A stretch of 6,232 nucleotides of DNA from Thermoguttaceae bacterium (lineage in GTDB: Bacteria > Planctomycetota > Planctomycetia > Pirellulales > Thermoguttaceae), in the NCBI GenBank assembly GCA_024653385.1, contig JANLFZ010000371.1:1-6232 (forward strand), in the 5' to 3' direction. Shown here one piece after another: positions 4,642 to 6,232 of the stretch. Position numbers and translations under genes: made by a program. The notes below the pieces were generated by a model that was given only the letters and a program-made list of their open reading frames with translations, did no database searches and was not told where the DNA came from. Every line of letters begins with the position of its first letter. Positions within the stretch are counted from its first letter, which is position 1.

Positions 4642-6232
4642 TTAGCCACCCGAACGCCGCGCCGTCGCCGGAACCGCATCGCGCTTGGGCCCCACGGCGA
4701 TGCCCAACCAACCGTCCTCGACCACAAGCTGCGTCACGGCCAGGCCGGCCATGCGGGAATCTTGAGTAATCCGGTCCGGCAAGAGTTGCCACGGCTTGTG
4801 CTTCGAAAAGGCCTTGCTGAAGATCCCGCGCAGCGCGATTTGCGACCGGGTATTCAGGCGCGGGCCCGACAAGTGGATCACGTCGTCGCGGACCAGTTCG
4901 GCGACCAGGCCGCGCGCCTGCGGCGTGTAGACCGCGCGCACCTGGAAGTCCTCGTACACCTGGCCCTCGCGCACCAGCTTCGCGATGGCCACAGTGAGCA
5001 CCACCTTGCCGTCGACGCACCGAACCCGGGCAGCATTGCGCGGCGCGAAGGTGAGCGTGAGGTCCTCCTCGTCGGCGTCCTGCGGGTTGGATTCGGGCCG
5101 GTTGAATCGCTCGGCAATGCGGCGGCGCAGTTCGGAAAGCGTGAACGTCCCGCCGTCGATCTGCATCCGGCCGACCACGTTGGTCAAGGCCGACTCGTGA
5201 ACCTGGACGCTGGCCAGGCAATCGGCCGGGGCCATCGGCCGGGGCGTGTGGCCCCCAAGCTGATCGTCGGCTGCCAGACGCACACGCAAGACCACCCGCT
5301 GCTCGGTCGTCTCGGCCGAAATCACCTTGGGGCCCAGCGAGAGGTCGGCCAGGGGGCCGACGAGACGCTGTTCGATTCGCCTGGCCAGTTCCCCCAGGCG
5401 CGCGTCGGCCTCGGCGTCGACCTGGGCCTTGGCCCGCGCGTAGACCTTTCCCTCGATCTCGGCGTTCGCCTCGCCGCGGCGCGATTCGTGCCCCGAGCGG
5501 GCCATTTCCTGGACGATGGCCCCGACCAGCGGCAGTCCGTCGAAATCGGTCGACAGCCCGTGCAGCCGCAAGTCGCTGTGCACGCACACCTGGGCAGGCA
5601 GGATGTTCATGCCGCCTGGGCCGATCTCCACCTCTTTCCAGGCGGAGTAGGTCGACTGGTTCGTGTTGAGGAACCGGGCCGGACCGCTGGACGACCGCGT
5701 CAGCGACGAGACCAGACCGTCGATCTGAAGTGCCGCCCGGAGCTTTTCCGCATCGGGCACCAGGCGCACCTTGACCTCGGTCGAGGTCACGCTGTGGCCC
5801 CGGACGCGCCGCCCGAGCACGCAATCGTCGACGCAATCGAACTCGGCGGGCCGTTCGGGAATCAACCGGTTGAGGAAGTCCGCGCTGGCCGCCACCCGCA
5901 TGTTCGCGTTGCGATAACACATGGCCAAATGCTCGCCCAGCCGCTGCCGCTCGGCGACGGGCGACAGCGCCAGTCGCTGGATGCGCTCGGCGACGCGCCG
6001 GGCCGCGAGCGACTCGCCCGTGGCCTCGTATTGCTCGATGTCGCTCAAGAGGGCCGACCACTCCATCGGTTCCAAGGCGAATCGGCGCAGCTCGTCGCGC
6101 AAGGCCAGCATGGTCGGATGGTTGAGAAAACGCCGCTGGGTTTCGGTAAGCTTCGGCCGGCTCATTCGGTCCAACACCGATCGCGCCACCAGACGCCGGC
6201 GGTCGGCATCGTCCTGGCCGCGCTGGGCAGCC
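4642..6232 (-). CDS. Large protein of unrecognised family, C-terminal 530 residues (5' partial at window edge)
   Basis: The reading frame is open from the right edge to a TAA stop at 4642-4644. A GTG at 6189 and an ATG at 6165 are in frame, but neither has a Shine-Dalgarno site and protein-like sequence continues upstream, so the gene most likely starts outside the window. Counting from the edge: residues 1-125 look helical and charged (around LALRDELRRFALEPMEW); about 140-235 alternates strands and contains STYSAWKEVEIGPGGMNI and LPLVGAIVQEMA; about 250-290 is a long charged helix (AEIEGKVYARAKAQVDAEAD), possibly coiled coil; about 290-370 contains HTPRPMAPADCL and VHESALTN; the rest is strand-rich and ends near a DGWLGIAVG strand. 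No catalytic motif, haem site or membrane segment is visible. The style resembles large hypothetical proteins of planctomycetes, from memory only. A secreted or periplasmic location is possible but the N-terminus is not seen. No function is assigned. The reading frame is trusted over overlapping frames because its composition is balanced rather than Arg/Gly/Pro-dominated. Confidence 0.75.
   Translation of the reverse strand, partial: AAQRGQDDADRRRLVARSVLDRMSRPKLTETQRRFLNHPTMLALRDELRRFALEPMEWSALLSDIEQYEATGESLAARRVAERIQRLALSPVAERQRLGEHLAMCYRNANMRVAASADFLNRLIPERPAEFDCVDDCVLGRRVRGHSVTSTEVKVRLVPDAEKLRAALQIDGLVSSLTRSSSGPARFLNTNQSTYSAWKEVEIGPGGMNILPAQVCVHSDLRLHGLSTDFDGLPLVGAIVQEMARSGHESRRGEANAEIEGKVYARAKAQVDAEADARLGELARRIEQRLVGPLADLSLGPKVISAETTEQRVVLRVRLAADDQLGGHTPRPMAPADCLASVQVHESALTNVVGRMQIDGGTFTLSELRRRIAERFNRPESNPQDADEEDLTLTFAPRNAARVRCVDGKVVLTVAIAKLVREGQVYEDFQVRAVYTPQARGLVAELVRDDVIHLSGPRLNTRSQIALRGIFSKAFSKHKPWQLLPDRITQDSRMAGLAVTQLVVEDGWLGIAVGPKRDAVPATARRSGG

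Noticed and set aside
4634..6061. A 475-residue minus-strand frame overlapping the right-edge gene
   Set aside because: Strongly Arg/Gly/Ala/Pro-biased shadow frame; the 4642-6232 frame has balanced composition and is open to the window edge.
6166..6189. GTG 6189 or ATG 6165 as the true start of the right-edge gene
   Set aside because: No Shine-Dalgarno site precedes either, and the frame stays open with protein-like sequence to the window edge.
1..6232. Defence system, CRISPR array, insertion sequence, phage or tRNA/rRNA gene
   Set aside because: No spaced direct repeats, transposase or integrase motifs, terminal inverted repeats around a gene, or RNA-gene folds were seen on either strand.

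Overview
The window is GC-rich bacterial DNA with four genes: two on the plus strand at the left and two on the minus strand at the right. The extracellular-electron-transfer pair, the divergent fucose-isomerase-like protein and the large unfamiliar protein at the right edge together suggest a planctomycete-like environmental bacterium. That placement is an impression from protein style, not proof. No rRNA, tRNA, CRISPR array, transposon or phage gene was found.

Left module (1-2543, plus strand). The window opens inside the last part of a multihaem c-type cytochrome of the MtrA/PioA/DmsE kind, with its last two CXXCH haem sites visible. After 72 bases, which hold a strong hairpin, comes a 748-residue outer-membrane beta-barrel of the MtrB/PioB decahaem-associated family. 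In characterised systems the barrel sheathes the cytochrome and forms an electron conduit across the outer membrane. The gene order here fits that porin-cytochrome architecture.

Centre (2544-4293). The barrel gene converges on a minus-strand gene. The 85 bases between them hold two hairpins, one overlapping the stop codon of the minus-strand gene. That gene encodes a distant relative of L-fucose isomerase that keeps all three metal-binding residues known in E. coli FucI. It has a clear ribosome-binding site and a plausible sigma-70-type promoter.

Right (4294-6232). A 348-base intergenic stretch carries the promoter of the isomerase-like gene, a GC-rich palindrome just upstream of that promoter, a short tandem repeat, and a terminator-like hairpin for the next gene. 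The last gene, on the minus strand, enters from beyond the right edge. Its 530 visible residues form a mixed helix/strand protein that I cannot assign to a named family.

Nothing in the sequence ties the isomerase-like gene or the right-edge gene to the electron-transfer pair. The minus-strand genes look like separate transcription units.
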